Origin: Reclinomonas americana ATCC 50394
Taxonomy: Eukaryota > Jakobida > Jakobea > Jakobida
NCBI GenBank assembly: GCA_048213135.1
Contig: PS015503.1
Span: 1 to 63,809, forward strand
Direction of reading: 5' to 3'
Length of the DNA stretch: 63,809 bases
The notes under the pieces are model-generated. The model was not told where the DNA came from. It was given only the letters and a program-made list of their open reading frames with translations, and made no database searches. Below are positions 23,037 to 34,752 of the stretch, in pieces; position 1 is the first letter of the stretch; each line of letters begins with the position of its first letter. The translations under genes and the position numbers were made by a program.

Positions 23037-23513
23037 AGTCTCTCTCTCCGACTACTCACCCGCGTCACCGTGGCCGCATCCAACGGCTGAATGACATCGT
23101 AGTTGGCAAAGTGGAAGCGCTCTCCGCCCACACGCTGCGCCTCCTCCAGATTCTCCATGCATCCCGTAAACAGATTGTCAATGCAGTACACCTCATGCCC
23201 CTGTCGCAAAAGCAGATCGCACATGTGCGACCCGAGGAAGCCGGCTCCACCTGCACACAGAGGAAGACAGAAAGAGAGATGAGAGTTGAGTGATGCAGAA
23301 AAAAGCTCTCATCATTCATCATCATTTGAGAATGCAATGCATGCTTGCGTGTGCATTCACTGGTTGACTGTCTTTCATCTTCACTCTTCACTCTCGCTCT
23401 CTTCGCGAGTATGGATTCTCTTGTGCATGTGCGTGCCTTTCTTACACACTTGCTCATCTTCATGCCATGCATGCACACACTCGCACACACTCACCAGTCA
23501 CAAGGCACTTCAT
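22095..23513 (-). CDS. UXS1: UDP-glucuronate decarboxylase (UDP-xylose synthase)
   Basis: Extended short-chain dehydrogenase that oxidises and decarboxylates UDP-glucuronate to UDP-xylose with bound NAD+. Exons: 23495-23513, 23060-23250, 22654 to at least 22984 (its start is in a 20-N gap), 22310-22583 and 22095-22230. It begins directly with the Rossmann motif [15 protein letters not shown], split after residue 7 by an intron. Then come [18 protein letters not shown], the catalytic region [15 protein letters not shown] with the serine/threonine site, YDEGKRCAE carrying the YxxxK pair, [14 protein letters not shown] and the C-terminal [15 protein letters not shown]. The animal N-terminal membrane anchor is absent, so this looks like a cytosolic form. 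A few residues (expected IYHLA region) are lost in the gap beside a CT repeat. Confidence 0.95.
22985..23004. other. assembly gap (20 N) next to CT repeat
   Basis: Short N run directly followed by about 30 nt of CT repeat (23005-23034), inside UDP-glucuronate decarboxylase at an intron/exon border. The round size suggests an arbitrary gap length. Confidence 0.99.
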
Positions 23514-23623
23514 ATCCTCTTCACTCGCTCTCACACACACACACACTCCTTCTCCTCGCGCACAAAGCCACGATGTGGATAACGATGAATGAGCGAACCG
23601 AGGACGAGGACAACAAAACGACT

Positions 23624-26356
23624 TCACTTGCCACTCTGTTGTCGCAGCATGAGCTGCAGCGCAGAGCGTGGCGAATCCGGTGCCCCTGCTGAGCCTGCAG
23701 CAGCAGCAGCAACACCACCAGCGGGTGGAGTAACAGGTGCGGAGGCTGGAGAGGAGTTGGTGGAGGAAGAGTCGCCGCCTCCCACGGGCGACGTCGGGGC
23801 CGAGCGCGAGGAGATGACGGCGGCGGCATCGGCGGCCGCTGCAGCGGCCGCTGCCTCGGCTTGAGCGCGCTGGCGCATGGCCTCGAGACGCGCCTTGTTC
23901 TTGGCTCGCCTGAGAGAGAGGAGAGTGAGGACAAAAAAGAGGCATACATGCAGGCGAGGAATGGTGTACCTTTCGCGCAGTTCCTCCTCTTGCTGCTTGA
24001 CCACGAATTTGCATTCTTCTCGCATCTCTCGCAGGTACGCTCGATTCAATCGTCGAATACGGAACATGGACTGTGTGGACGCTGGTCAGCGCGATGATTC
24101 AACATCTCGGCGTCATATCCACTCACCTTCAAGAATGCGTGCTGGTGATACTCGAGGTGAACGGCACGGTTGAGCCAGTGCATCATCTCACCCTGAGTGC
24201 GCTTCGACAGCAGCGTCTTTTCGTGGTGGCTGAGGAACGCCAGGCCAGCACGGAACAGGATTTTGGTGCCTGTCCATCGAGTCAGTGCATTACACATCAT
24301 GACTCAAGTATGGTGTCGTCTCTCGCGTGTCTGTACCTTCCGCAAACAGACAGTCCCACACACGCAGCGAGGTCTGCACGGGAAACACGTCCACAAACAG
24401 GCGCAGGAACCAGCCCGTGGTGAACATGCTGGTGGAGATATCGAGCGTCCGCAAGTGCTCGTACACGCTCGGTAGTTTGCGCTCGACACATCGCTCAAAC
24501 ACCTCTTGCTCCACGCGCAGACCCTGCAGGTTCTTGGAGTAGAACTGCGCCGGAAGGATATCTGTGTGCGGGGCCGACGTGGTTGAGGAAGAAAAAGTAA
24601 GTGCGTCCATCGTTGCACTGCACCGTACCTTCAATCATGGTCACCAGCGTCCAAAATGCGTGCTCCTCGGGCATGAAGATGAGCAGGGTGCCGGTGATGA
24701 AATTCAAGCTCTGTGTGTAGCCCAGTGCCGGGTTGCGCCAGCAGAACGCTCGCAGCACACGTCGCAGACTTGTGAGACCGCGCATGGCCAGCAACGCATC
24801 GTCCGACGAATTCAGTGCACGCTGCCGCTGCCGTGGCGTGGGAATGAGTCCCTGCGCCGAAGGCGATGCACGTGCCGAATTCGTTGCTGGCGACGACCGG
24901 CCGCTGCTGGCCCCCGCAGCAGCTGCAGATACCGATGACATTGTCCCACGTGGAGAAGCCCCGCTACTCGCCGCCGCCGCTGCTGCGGCTGCTGCCGGTG
25001 ACAGCGTGGCTGGCGAGGGAGTCTGCGACTCGCGACCCATTGACGGCGACATTATCCGCACAGGTCGCATCGACGCCGTGTGTACCACGGCCACCTCGTC
25101 CTGGCGCAGAATCGAAGCATTGTACAGCGGATGGTCGGGAAATGTGCGCTCAAGGTCCTACAGATGCTTGGTTAATGGCGAGGAGGAGGAAAGGTGGAAA
25201 GGAGAGTAGCGCACCATGTCGATCTCTTCATCAAACGGTGCGTCGACGCCGGCGTGTCTCTCCAGCACGGCATCGTAGTAGCCCTCGTTGTCTTCCATGT
25301 GCGTGCGCGCACCACAGATCTCGAACCACACCTGCGCGAGAGTGAGCACCAACCGTGGCTGTCAGTGCCATGATTCATCGTCCTCCGCGTACCTTGCCGC
25401 GATAATGATTAGGAATGCCCTTGCGGACAAGTCGTCGAACTTTCTTTTGCTGCTCGTGCAGGTACGCAGCGCTGCAGGATGTTCCCTGCGGCCCAAACAA
25501 GTCGCGCCACCTGCACACAGCGAACGGAAGGAGTGAGCGGGCAGCAAGGGAACGCCCACCCAAACACACGCGGAGAGACCGACCTGGGGGTCGCTCGCTG
25601 CAACTTCTCCCGATAGAACATGGCGCTCTCCTCCTCCAGCGTCGCCACCAGCGCCTCCTCGCGCATGACCTCCTCATCGACCTCCTCGTACTCCAACGAG
25701 TCGTCGTCGCCATCCATCAACGCAGCAACAGCCGCCGCCGCTGATGCAGCAGCCGCTGATGGAGGAGGCGGAGGAACAGAAGTCGCTTCCCCACCCGCCG
25801 CAGTCTCCTCGTCGCTGTCATCATCCTCCTCAGAATCATCATCATCATCACCATCGTCGTCGCCATCCTCCTCATCCTCCTCATCGTCATCGCTGTCGTC
25901 CTCGCCATCACTATCTCCTCCTCGCCTTCTCCTCCTCCTTCTCCGCTTCTTCTTCTTCTCCAACTGCTGCTGCTGCTGTTGTTGCTGTTGTTGCTGCAAC
26001 TCGCGCTCCCTCTCCACCTGCTGCTGTATCTGCAACTGCCGCTGCTGTCGTCGCATTGCCGCCACCTGATGCTCATGCCAGCGCGACCGGGCAAACACGC
26101 GCGGAAATCCACACATGGGATCCACCCACAGACGCTCGCGATCCTCCTGTGTCACCCCGAGCATGCTGGGCGTCCACAGCACCTCGCGCTGACTGCTGCT
26201 CACTGGCATCTCACTCTCCACTTGTTGTTGTTGTTGTTGTTGTTGCTGTTGTTGGTGGTGTTGCTTCTCTTGTGAGAGCACCACAGCACCGAGCATGCCT
26301 GCGCCCACACCAGCAGCGGCCACCACTGCTGAGGAGCCAAACCCGGCGCGACTCAT
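23624..26356 (-). CDS. TBC-domain Rab GTPase-activating protein
   Basis: Accelerates GTP hydrolysis by a Rab GTPase, controlling membrane traffic; which Rab is unknown. The gene starts at 26356 and ends at 23624, with about eight introns and roughly 700 residues. The first 280 residues are low complexity: glutamine runs, a Lys/Arg block, a long Asp/Glu/Ser stretch and alanine runs. The TBC domain then starts at VRRLVRKGIPNHYRGKVWFE and contains the arginine-finger motif IDMDLERTFPDHPLY and the glutamine-finger motif NPALGYTQSLNF, so both catalytic residues are present. A Ser/Ala/Pro-rich insert of about 100 residues sits between the two fingers, which is unusual. After the domain come a coiled coil (EMREECKFVVKQQEEELRER) and an alanine/serine-rich tail. 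Confidence 0.92.
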
Positions 26357-26445
26357 GTGCGCGCGCGTGTGTGTTTGTCAATACGTATACTCGCGCGTTC
26401 GCCTTGTCTCGTGATTGTCTCTCTCTTCTTCGCGCACACACACGC
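26357..26445. promoter_or_regulatory. divergent promoter, TBC protein / GPCR
   Basis: 89 bp separate the two opposed start codons. The stretch is TG-repeat at one end and CA-rich at the other; I see no TATA box. Confidence 0.45.
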
Positions 26446-28181
26446 ATGAGTGGCGCACCCTTCAGCGATGAGCAGATGGCCACTGTGCGCCTGCTCAACT
26501 ACATCTTCTGCACAATCTCCATTGTCGGGTTCCGTCACTCCCCTTCCACTCTTTCCTCTCCACACTTCACTCATTCTCCCCCGACACACACAGGTCACTG
26601 TTCATCATTGCCTGCTTCCTGGCCTACTCGAATCTGCGGGAACACTTCTCTGTGCGACTTGTGGTGTTCCTGAGCATTGCGGATCTTTTTAGCTACGCCA
26701 GCACGTACTTGGGATCGCCGACTGAGGCCGGCGATGTGCTGTGTCAGCTGCAGGGCTTCTCGTTGGATGTGTTTCAGTTGTCGTCGGTGCTGTGGACGTC
26801 GTGCATTGCAGTGGCGCTGTTCACGGGCATGATGTGGCCGCGGGAGACCTATGTGCGCCGCGAACCGGTTTGTTGAAATGCATGCATATGACGACAACGC
26901 GCAGGAAAGAGTGAGGAACAAAGGCCCACCACTCGTGCGTCGATGCAGGTGTTCCACTTTGTCTCGTGGGGCATTCCGCTGATCTTTGGCATCGTCGGCC
27001 TGTCGATGGGGCTGTATGGGCCGACGTCGGGAGCGTGGTGCTGGATTCAGGAGAAGAAGCTGCGCATCACCAACTTTTATGTGCCGCTGTGGATCTGCAT
27101 GGCGTTCAACTTTACGCTGTACGCCATCATGTTTCGCACTATGCGAGCGGTGATTATGAGCGCCGAGACGTCGTCGGCGCGCTACAAGCGCAATCAGCGA
27201 CTCATGATTCAGCGTCTCTTCCTGTACCCTGTGCGTCCTCCTTCTCCACCTCTTGCGTGTCGCCGGCCCCTGCGCTCATCGTTTGTCTTGTACAGCTCAT
27301 CATGCTGGTGGTGTGGCTTGTGCCATCCATCAACCGCGTGGTCACGTTGTTCACCGACGAGCTGATCTATGGCTTGTACTGCGCGCACGTGGTGTTCTCG
27401 CGGCTGCAGGTGCGCCGCAGTCTCTCAACACACACACACACACATTCGAGACTCACACCCGCGTTTGTGCTCGCAGGGCTTGCTGAATGCGCTCGTGTAC
27501 GGTCTGAATGGAGTGGTACTGAAGAACCTGCGCGGCACCTTCCGTCGCTGCTGTCACGGCAAGCAGGCAGCACGTCGCCCGGCTCCAGCCGCACCGGGTG
27601 GCGTCTTGTCGATCAATTCTTCCGAGGGCGACGATGTTGCAGAGGTGGACTCGGAGGCGGATTTCGAGGCGCTGGCCGGTGGCGATATCGATGGTGCGTC
27701 AACGGGTGGTGACGTGCGCATGAAGGACATGAGCGAGGCGGCTGTTGGTCGCATTCGTGGCGCCCCACTGTACAAGTCGGAGTGGGAGGGCGATGTGTCG
27801 GACGACGATGAGAGGGCAGGTGGAGAGAAGGATGGTGCCGCTGCTGCCGCTCCACGGGGTACGCCATCGCCGGCCATCTCACAGTCCAGTGGCATCGCCG
27901 CCGCCGCAAGGCTGCCACACACGAGTCGCGGGTATTCGGCACGGTCCTACGACCATCGCATGCATCGACCGAGCGCTGGCCCTGCTGCTGCTGCAGCCGC
28001 CGCCGCCGTTGCCGCAGCGGCCGCCGCTGGCGACGAGGGTGGAGGTGGTGGCGGGCCCGCGGAAATGTCGGACTCGTTCATGTTGCGTCAAATGGCCGAG
28101 GCTGCGTCGTTCAGCAGACCACTACCGCTGCCACCAGCCGGACCGGGTCCAGCCCGCGGCGCACCTCATGCTCCCAGATGA
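26446..28181 (+). CDS. cAMP-receptor-like seven-transmembrane GPCR
   Basis: Seven-helix receptor most like the class E (Dictyostelium cAR/Crl) group. Six exons start at 26446 and end with the stop at 28179-28181. Helices can be counted as LLNYIFCTISIVG plus SLFIIACFLAY (TM1), VRLVVFLSIADLFSY (TM2), LSSVLWTSCIAVALF (TM3), FHFVSWGIPLIFGIVGL (TM4), ITNFYVPLWICMAFNFTLY (TM5), LIMLVVWLVPSINRVV (TM6) and the helix ending NALVYGLNGVVLKNLR (TM7). A cysteine before TM3 and WCWI before TM5 match the disulfide pair and motif of this group. The third loop carries TSSARYKRNQRLMIQRL. A C-terminal tail of about 230 residues is acidic, then alanine/glycine rich, and a plausible target for phosphorylation. 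The ligand is unknown. Confidence 0.85.
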
Positions 28182-28221
28182 CAACCACTAATGATTAAAG
28201 AACAATCCTTCGGTAGATGCT

Positions 28222-29021
28222 TTACCACCATCGCTTGGGGTATGCACGGTGCGGACACGAGTTGTGCAGCAGCACGGCCAGCACCACCAGCAGCGTGGCC
28301 GAGGTGCCCACCGGCGCCACAGGGTACAACCAGCCACTGTCGCCCGCAGCGCCCAACGAGGCCAGCAGTGCCGTGGCCACGGCCGGCGGGTGCACTGTGG
28401 AGGTCATCATCTGCGCGGCCACCGCCAGTGCCACGCCCGTCGGCGCCGCCAACACTGGCGCAATCGGCAGCACCGTCGCCGCCACAAAAACGCCCACCAG
28501 GGCCGACAACATCTGTCCGCCAATCACACTCCGCGGCTGCGCAAATGGCGACTCGGGCAGGCCGTACACCAGTGCCGCCGAGGCGCCAATTGATCCGACC
28601 AGTGCCACCGACGGCATGTCCAACTGGAAATGCATGACTGACAGAGTGCCGACCGCCAGGAAGCTTGCTGTTTGTATGTTTTTTCCGCACAGGATGTGTG
28701 GGCACAGGGCGAGCATGGCCTCACGTTTCACCACACTCAGGACTCACCTGCGGCGGGACCGGCAATCTGCTTCCAGGAGAGTGGAGGAGCGGGTGGTGGT
28801 GCGGGAGTTGGTGCGCGTGACGTGGCAAGCGCCTTGTTGGTCACTCGTGAGACCCAGGAGGATGCTACTGCTGGAGGTGGTGCTGCTGAGGGAGAGGGAG
28901 AAGATGCCGAAGATGCGGAAGATGACGGCGATGGCGATGAGGAAGAGAAGAGGGTTCTGCACAGCCTCCAAGGCCAATGTGGTGATGGAGGGAGTGCGAG
29001 CGTGCGGCGAAGGATCTGCAT
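28222..29021 (-). CDS. HPP-family integral membrane protein
   Basis: Four-helix membrane protein of the HPP family; in plants related proteins carry nitrite across the plastid envelope, but no transport role can be assigned here. Two exons, 28748-29021 and 28222-28667. The conserved region reads SFLAVGTLSVMHFQ, GSIGASAALVYGLPESPFAQ, PRSVIGGQMLSALVGVF and TSTVHPPAVATALLASLG, with the name-giving HPP present. The first 70 residues before it are Ser/Pro/Ala-rich and could be a targeting region or disordered tail. An overlapping frame in the first exon has a hydrophobic stretch, but only the chosen frame splices into the HPP domain with APPLSWKQIAGPAA just upstream. Its stop codon is only 40 bp from that of the convergent GPCR gene. 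Confidence 0.85.
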
Positions 29022-29022
29022 G

Positions 29023-29057
<35 letters not shown>

Positions 29058-29110
29058 TAGCTCTCTGTCTGCGGTGGGACGAACATACGGAAACATCAAT
29101 GCATTTTTAC

Positions 29111-30890
29111 TTAGTCCGGTGGTCGCGGGTGTGGGCTTGGTGGGTACACGAACGCGGCGTCGAGGTCCTCCACGATGCCGAGTCGAGATCGCGGACGTCT
29201 GTTAACAAAGAGTGAGACAAGCTGCGATCAGCCGCATGTATACAATGTGCGATCGCAACTCGGGTTCCGGTGGCCGACTCGGCTCAACCTCCGGCAGGCC
29301 ACTGGCACGCCGGGCAGCTCGCTGCTTGGCATGCTCCTGTTCCACGAGTAGCATCGACTCGGCGGCCTCGTAGTCGAGACCGGCAGCAAACTCCTCCTTT
29401 AGCGCCGACAGACTCTCCGCACGATCAAAGAGAAACTGCGACACTGAGTCAGGCCTCTCTCCCTCCATTCCTCTCCCGCTCTCTCTGCTTCGATGGATCG
29501 TACCTGCGAGGTGAGCAAGCCGTACGAGTCGTGCGCCACATCGTAGTCCGCCACGGCATCAGTGTGTCTGCCCATCAGCGCATACAGCGATCCACGTGTG
29601 TGGAACACCTCGCCGTGCGGAACCACCGTCAGGTGATCGAACAGCGCCCCGTCGTACAGATCGAGCAGCGCATTCAGTGTGCCAAGGCACTTGTCCAGCT
29701 GTTGCACTTTGAGGTAGACCAGTGCCAACAGGTACACCGTGTTGCCGGCGTCGATCCACTCGGCCTTGGAGAGAGTCAGCGGTGCGCCTTCGACGCGCGC
29801 ACGCTGCTGTGCAATCGAGACGGGATAGGAGGGAGCGCGTTGCGGTCGAGGTGGCGACGGCGACGGTTGCTCCTGCGGATCCAGCTCACGAAATCTAGCA
29901 TCCTCACGGCTGAAGATTTGCGGTGGCGATCCGGGTCGTTGCGCCCCAGTCGGGAGCGTCACATACGTCTGCCACGGCACGTATTCAGGGACAACAACAC
30001 GACAAGAAGAAGACATCAACACAGCCCTACAGACCGGCAGATTCGGCGACGCTGGTTGCTTCTGCGCGGGAGCGAGGCCAGAGCGTTGGGGCGAGCCGGG
30101 AGACGTGGGCGACGGTGCCTTCTCCTCCAGCATGTGCGGCGGCACATACGGCTCCCGATCGTCCGAGATGAACTCCAGCAAGTACGTGTTGAGATCGTCA
30201 ATGGCCAGCGCAAACTCTTGTCGCTGGAGGCGAAAGATGGCGCGCTGGTTGCACCACCCATTGAGTACGCGCACGCGCAGAGAGATCAAGTGACACGCGA
30301 GCGAACCTGTCGCCACACTTCTCGTCGTTCCGGGTGCAACAACACAGCGCAATCAAAGTCCATGGCCGCTCGTTGACTGTCTCCCTACGCCGCGGAGCTC
30401 ACTCAGTGAGTGAGCGTGACCCTTCTGCAAGTGCAGTAGGTCTCTCACCAATCGCTCCAACGCACAACCGCGGGTCAGCAGCGCATGCACATTGTCTTCT
30501 TCCGACTCCAGGGCCTTGGAGGCCGATCCCACTGCCCGTTCGTGCTGGCCTGCGTACGCACAGAGAGAAGGAGGAAGAGTGCAAAGAGAGAGAGAAGAGA
30601 GCGAGAGCGCAATCAATGACCAATGATCGTCCGATGCTGCATCCACTCCCTCCCTCTTTCTCTCACACACACCCATGCGATGAAACACAATGGCGCGGTT
30701 GGTGAGGGCGGAGACATCACTGGGGTTGCGCTGCAGGTGCTCGTTGTAGAAGCGGAGAGAGATCTCCAGCTGACCCTGCCGTAACGCTGATGGTGTTCCC
30801 GGGTGTGCGAGAGAAAGGTGTGAGTGGTGAGAAGAGGCATGCTGTCTGTCAGTGCATGTGCGTACCATTGTCGGCCAGTCGTACCTCCAT
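29111..30890 (-). CDS. TPR-repeat protein
   Basis: Protein of tetratricopeptide repeats, expected to bind a partner protein; specific function unknown. Nine exons run from ATG 30890 to the stop at 29111. The opening repeats are clear: GQLEISLRFYNEHLQRNPSD, ALTNRAIVFHRMGQHERAVG with SASKAL, ALLTRGCALERLVRDLLHL, QKAAMDFDCAVLLHPERREV and QRAIFRLQRQEFALAIDDL. A Pro/Ser-rich linker (about 130 residues) follows, then another TPR block (AGNTVYLLALVYLKVQQLDK, RGSLYALMGRHTDAVADYD) and a charged helix. The C-terminal exon (29111-29198) ends in a proline-rich tail. Its donor is GTTGCG, chosen because it keeps IVEDLDAAFVYPP in frame. Confidence 0.75.
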
Positions 30891-31037
30891 CGGTGCGACT
30901 CTTTCTGGTGATGCGATGTCATGCATGACGATGACATGAACGACGTTCTGCGTTTCATTCCCAGTCACGACGTTGGCTGTCTGGAAGTGAAAGCACCGGC
31001 GATGCAGAGGTGCGTGTGTTGTGTATGCGTGTGTGTC

Positions 31038-34000
31038 TTAGAAGAGCGACAACGACTTCTTCTTCTCGTCACGTCTCCACTTTGGCAGCTTTGCAAAGTC
31101 GGCACGACTCGAGCCAAAGAGACGGTCAAAGTCGGCATCCTGCGCAAAAGAGCAAAGTGAGCAGGGGCCAGGAGAAGTGGAGGCAAGGCCATGCGCCTCA
31201 CCGACAAGTACAGCTCGCGGCACGAAGGATCGACACCGGCCGGAGTCTCGGCGCCGGCCTTCAGCAGCTCGTACGCAATCGGACCGGTTTGGGCCGGGGT
31301 CTGCAGTGGCGCGCAAAGTGATGAGTGTTGCACACAGCAAGAGAGATGACAAGGTGCAACAGTCGATGGACCTTGAATCCACCACCGGGGGCCGCAGCCG
31401 GGGATGCCGGCGCTGCAGCAGACGGGAAGCTGCCAGAGGCCGCGGCGGCGGCGACAGCCGGAGACGCAGGCGCATGCTTCAGCTGCACTGCCGGAGAGGC
31501 GGGTGCTGGTGCTGCCGCTGCCGCGGGCTTTGGCGGCGGAGCGTGCAACTGCACCGACGGAGCCGCGCTGCTGCTGCTTCCGCTGCCGCTGCCACTGCCA
31601 CTGCCCGAGGAGCTGGCGGCCTTGGCGGCGAACGGATCGACCCATTGCTGCAGAGTTTTTGTTGGTGAGAAGGAAGACAACAACATGGCCGAGCAAGAAG
31701 CTGCAGTGAGCCAAGAAAGGAACGAACCGGGCGGTCGTACTTCCAGTCCAGGAAGTTGGAGGTGAACGGCACAGTCTCGTGACCGGCATGCACAGTGACC
31801 GTCGTCACTGAGCGAGAGGGCAGAAGTGAGTCGACAATAAAACAGCCAAGAGCTTGACCCAACCATCCCAATCACAGACCTCGCTCACGGCCGCTGAGAG
31901 CCAGGTACTTCTCCACAGTCTCGTTTGCGGCCTTGATCTCGGCCGCGTTGCTGGTGGAACCGATCCACACAAACACCGTGTTCCACGCATCGAGCAGCAT
32001 CACATCGTCGTCGGCAAGGTCGTCCTGTGTGAAGTTCGGGATCTCCTCCGCCTGGCTCACAGCATGAGAACGACATTAGTGTGTGTGCTGTGTTTGTGTA
32101 TGTGTGTGCGCACGCGCACAGACCTTCATGGCGCCGTACTTGTTCGTGATGTGGAAGAGGCGCGGCTCGTGCTCACCCTCCACCGACTTGCCCGTCGGGT
32201 ACTCGGCATGTCCGCCGAGAATCGCCCAGAACTCCTCCGACTCAGCACCCTCCGCCACATGCACCACCGAGCGGCCGGCAGCCAGACGGCTGGCCACCGC
32301 CTCGCCAGCTCGCTGCTCGGTCGTCGAGGTCAGCAGGCCGTTCCAGATGTACATGGTGCCGGGCACTTGCACGAGGAAGGTGTCGCCAGAGTTCAGGTTG
32401 CTGGCACGCTGCGAGGTGTGTGCTGGCTCAGATCAGAAACAAGCACGCATACGCACACGCGCACAAGAGAAGGAGACGCAACAGCTGTGATCTGGTGGAC
32501 GCGAGTGGCGTCGGCATCGTTGCCGCGAATGCGGAACAGCGCAATGCCGTTGGGGTCGTACTGCTCGCCGGCCAACTCGGCACCGTTGCTGAAGCCTGAC
32601 GGCGAGCCGCCCTGCAGCACCACAAACTGGCCGTGGAAAATGCGGATAAAGTGGCGCGGCTCCTTGCCTTGCGTCACGCGGACCTGCGTAGCGTGTCCGC
32701 CCATGGAGTTGTCGAGCTCCACCGTCAGTGCAGCCGCAGCGCCTTGCTCGTCCTTTGTGTGGGAGAGTCAGCATGAAGGAGGGAACGAGATGCGAGAGTG
32801 CAGAGGCAGTCTACCTTGGAGCTGTACTGGCCCAGCCAGTAGTAAATGACAGTCTCCTCACGGTTGCGGACGCGGTAGCGGTACACGACAATGTACGAGT
32901 CGCCTGCACGACAGAATGAGGAGAAGCACGACCACGATTCACCATTTCAAGCACATACCCGAGTAGAAGGTGCCGTACTCGGACTTGGGCAGCGGCTGCT
33001 TGGCGAAGCGCTCAATGCGGAACACCTGCTTGCATCGCCATGAGCACGAGGACAAGAATTAGACAAGGCTGTGCGTAGAAAAACAAACCTCGACATTGCC
33101 AGCGCCGTCGTCAAAGTCCTTGGCAGCGTACTCGGACTGCGCAGTGCCGGCGAGCAGGGCATCGACCTGTGCATGCACACGATCATCAGCATCCTCATTC
33201 AACTTCAAATGCACTCCGATTCATCCCAGATACCCACCTGGATCTGAGCCTCCTCACGCGACGCCGCGGCAGTGGCGCGAATGTCGGCCGGTGCCACGAC
33301 GCGGAACTTCCACGAGGGGAACTTGGCGCGGAAGCGCTCCTCCTCGTGGCCGCTCTGCTGGCGGGTGATGGCCGTCCACGTGGGGCGACCCTGCGAGTTC
33401 AGGAAGTTCTGCACGCCCACAGAGACAATGGTGAGTCACAAACAAACAAACGATGCTTGACTGCAACACGACACAAACCGTGGCCATAGTCATGCTGTTG
33501 CGCTTCTCCTCCGCCGACGCACCCTTGCCGACCCACACAAAGATCTCCGAGCCAGCATCGAGCACAAACGCATCGTTGTCTGCTGGTCAACACACCGCGA
33601 TGAGAGATGTGGCAAACACACTTGCACACACACGCATGCGCCCACCGTCCAGCGACTGCTGCGTAAAGTTCGGGATCTCGACCAGCGCCGCGACATTGCC
33701 CTCGGGCACACTGGCGACAACAAATCAGCCACAGTGCGCACATCCGAGGCCAACACCGCCACTCACCGGTACAGCTTGGCGGTCTGTGCACGCTCATGAG
33801 CCTGATCATCGCCACCAGCCGCCGCCGGCTTCACATCACGCGGGCTGCCGCCCAGCACATGCCAAAACTCCGAGTCGCTGTCACCCTCGCCCACAATGAC
33901 AATCTCGGCCTTGCCGTGACGCTCCTCATTGCGAATGTACTCGGCGCTCTGCGTGACCTTGATGCGCTCCTTGCGGTTGGCCTCGGCGCCGACCCACACA

Positions 34001-34752
34001 AACAGGCGCTCGCCCGCATCGAGAATGAACGCATCGCCGTGGTTCAACGAGCCCGCGCCCAGCTGCACCTGCGTGAGACGCGGAGCCGCCGCGCCCTTGA
34101 CCTGGAACAGTCGCGGCTGGTACGCCTTGGGGTCGACGTGACGGAAGCCCGACTCGAAGCCGCCCTGCTCGTAGCGCACACCCGCGGGCTTGAAGAGACC
34201 CAGGAAGGCCGCCGACTCGTGGTTTTGCACCTATGTACATGGATGCTCTCCTCAGTACACCTCTCTCTCCTCTCTTGTCACAGTGTGTGTGTGTGTGTGT
34301 GCAAGAGACTGACCTCGCGGTGTTGCGTGGGAGAGCCTCCCAGGGACTCGTCCAACTCGCAGGCCTTGATGGCTGCAGTGCCGGCCTCATCTTGCGAGGT
34401 GTCCGCGCCCAGCCAGAAGTAGATGTGCCAGTCGCGGCGACTGCCCACCAGGCGTGTCTGCACAACAAAAGAAAGAAGAGTGTGTGTGTTTCTCCGACAT
34501 GAGCCATGTCTCACGCATATGAGAGACAAGTCGCAAACCTGCAACACAATGTAGCTGTCGCCGGCGAAGAAGTGACCGTGGTCTTCGCGTGGGACGCGCT
34601 CCGCTGCAAAGTTGTGGATGCGCCACACCTTTGTTATTGAAAAAAGAGAGACAGACAGACAGCAATGAGCATGTGCAAGGAGAGTGTGCGGCAAGGGAAG
34701 GATAACGTGCCTCGAGGCCCTCGCGCTGTCCGGCACCACTGAACTCAGCCAT
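31038..34752 (-). CDS. villin (gelsolin repeats plus headpiece)
   Basis: Actin-binding protein that can cap, sever and bundle filaments in a calcium-dependent way. About 14 exons give roughly 900 residues. It starts FSGAGQREGLE joined to VWRIHNFAAERV, the standard start of gelsolin repeat 1. Later repeats show DAFILDAGERLFVWVG, DAFVLDAGSEIFVWVGKGAS, YGTFYSGDSYIVVYRYRV, YYWLGQYSSKDEQGAA, LFRIRGNDADATRVHQ and VMLLDAWNTVFVWIG, consistent with six repeats. A linker rich in Ala/Pro/Ser (about 80 residues) precedes a villin headpiece: ELYLS, DADFDRLFGSSRADF, KLPKWRRDEKKKSLSLF at the very end. The headpiece keeps the hydrophobic core and a basic actin-binding face. The first intron appears to begin GC rather than GT (boundary at 34710); another donor is GTTGCG (34710 and 32482 respectively). 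Confidence 0.95.

Noticed and set aside
28744-28977. Hydrophobic frame (ending NPLLFLIAIAVIF...) as the HPP N-terminus
   Set aside because: It does not splice into the HPP domain in frame, whereas the overlapping Ser/Pro-rich frame does.
29270-30376. 368-residue plus-strand open frame
   Set aside because: It is the antisense shadow of the TPR protein; composition is Arg/His-rich and the minus-strand frame has clear TPR repeats.
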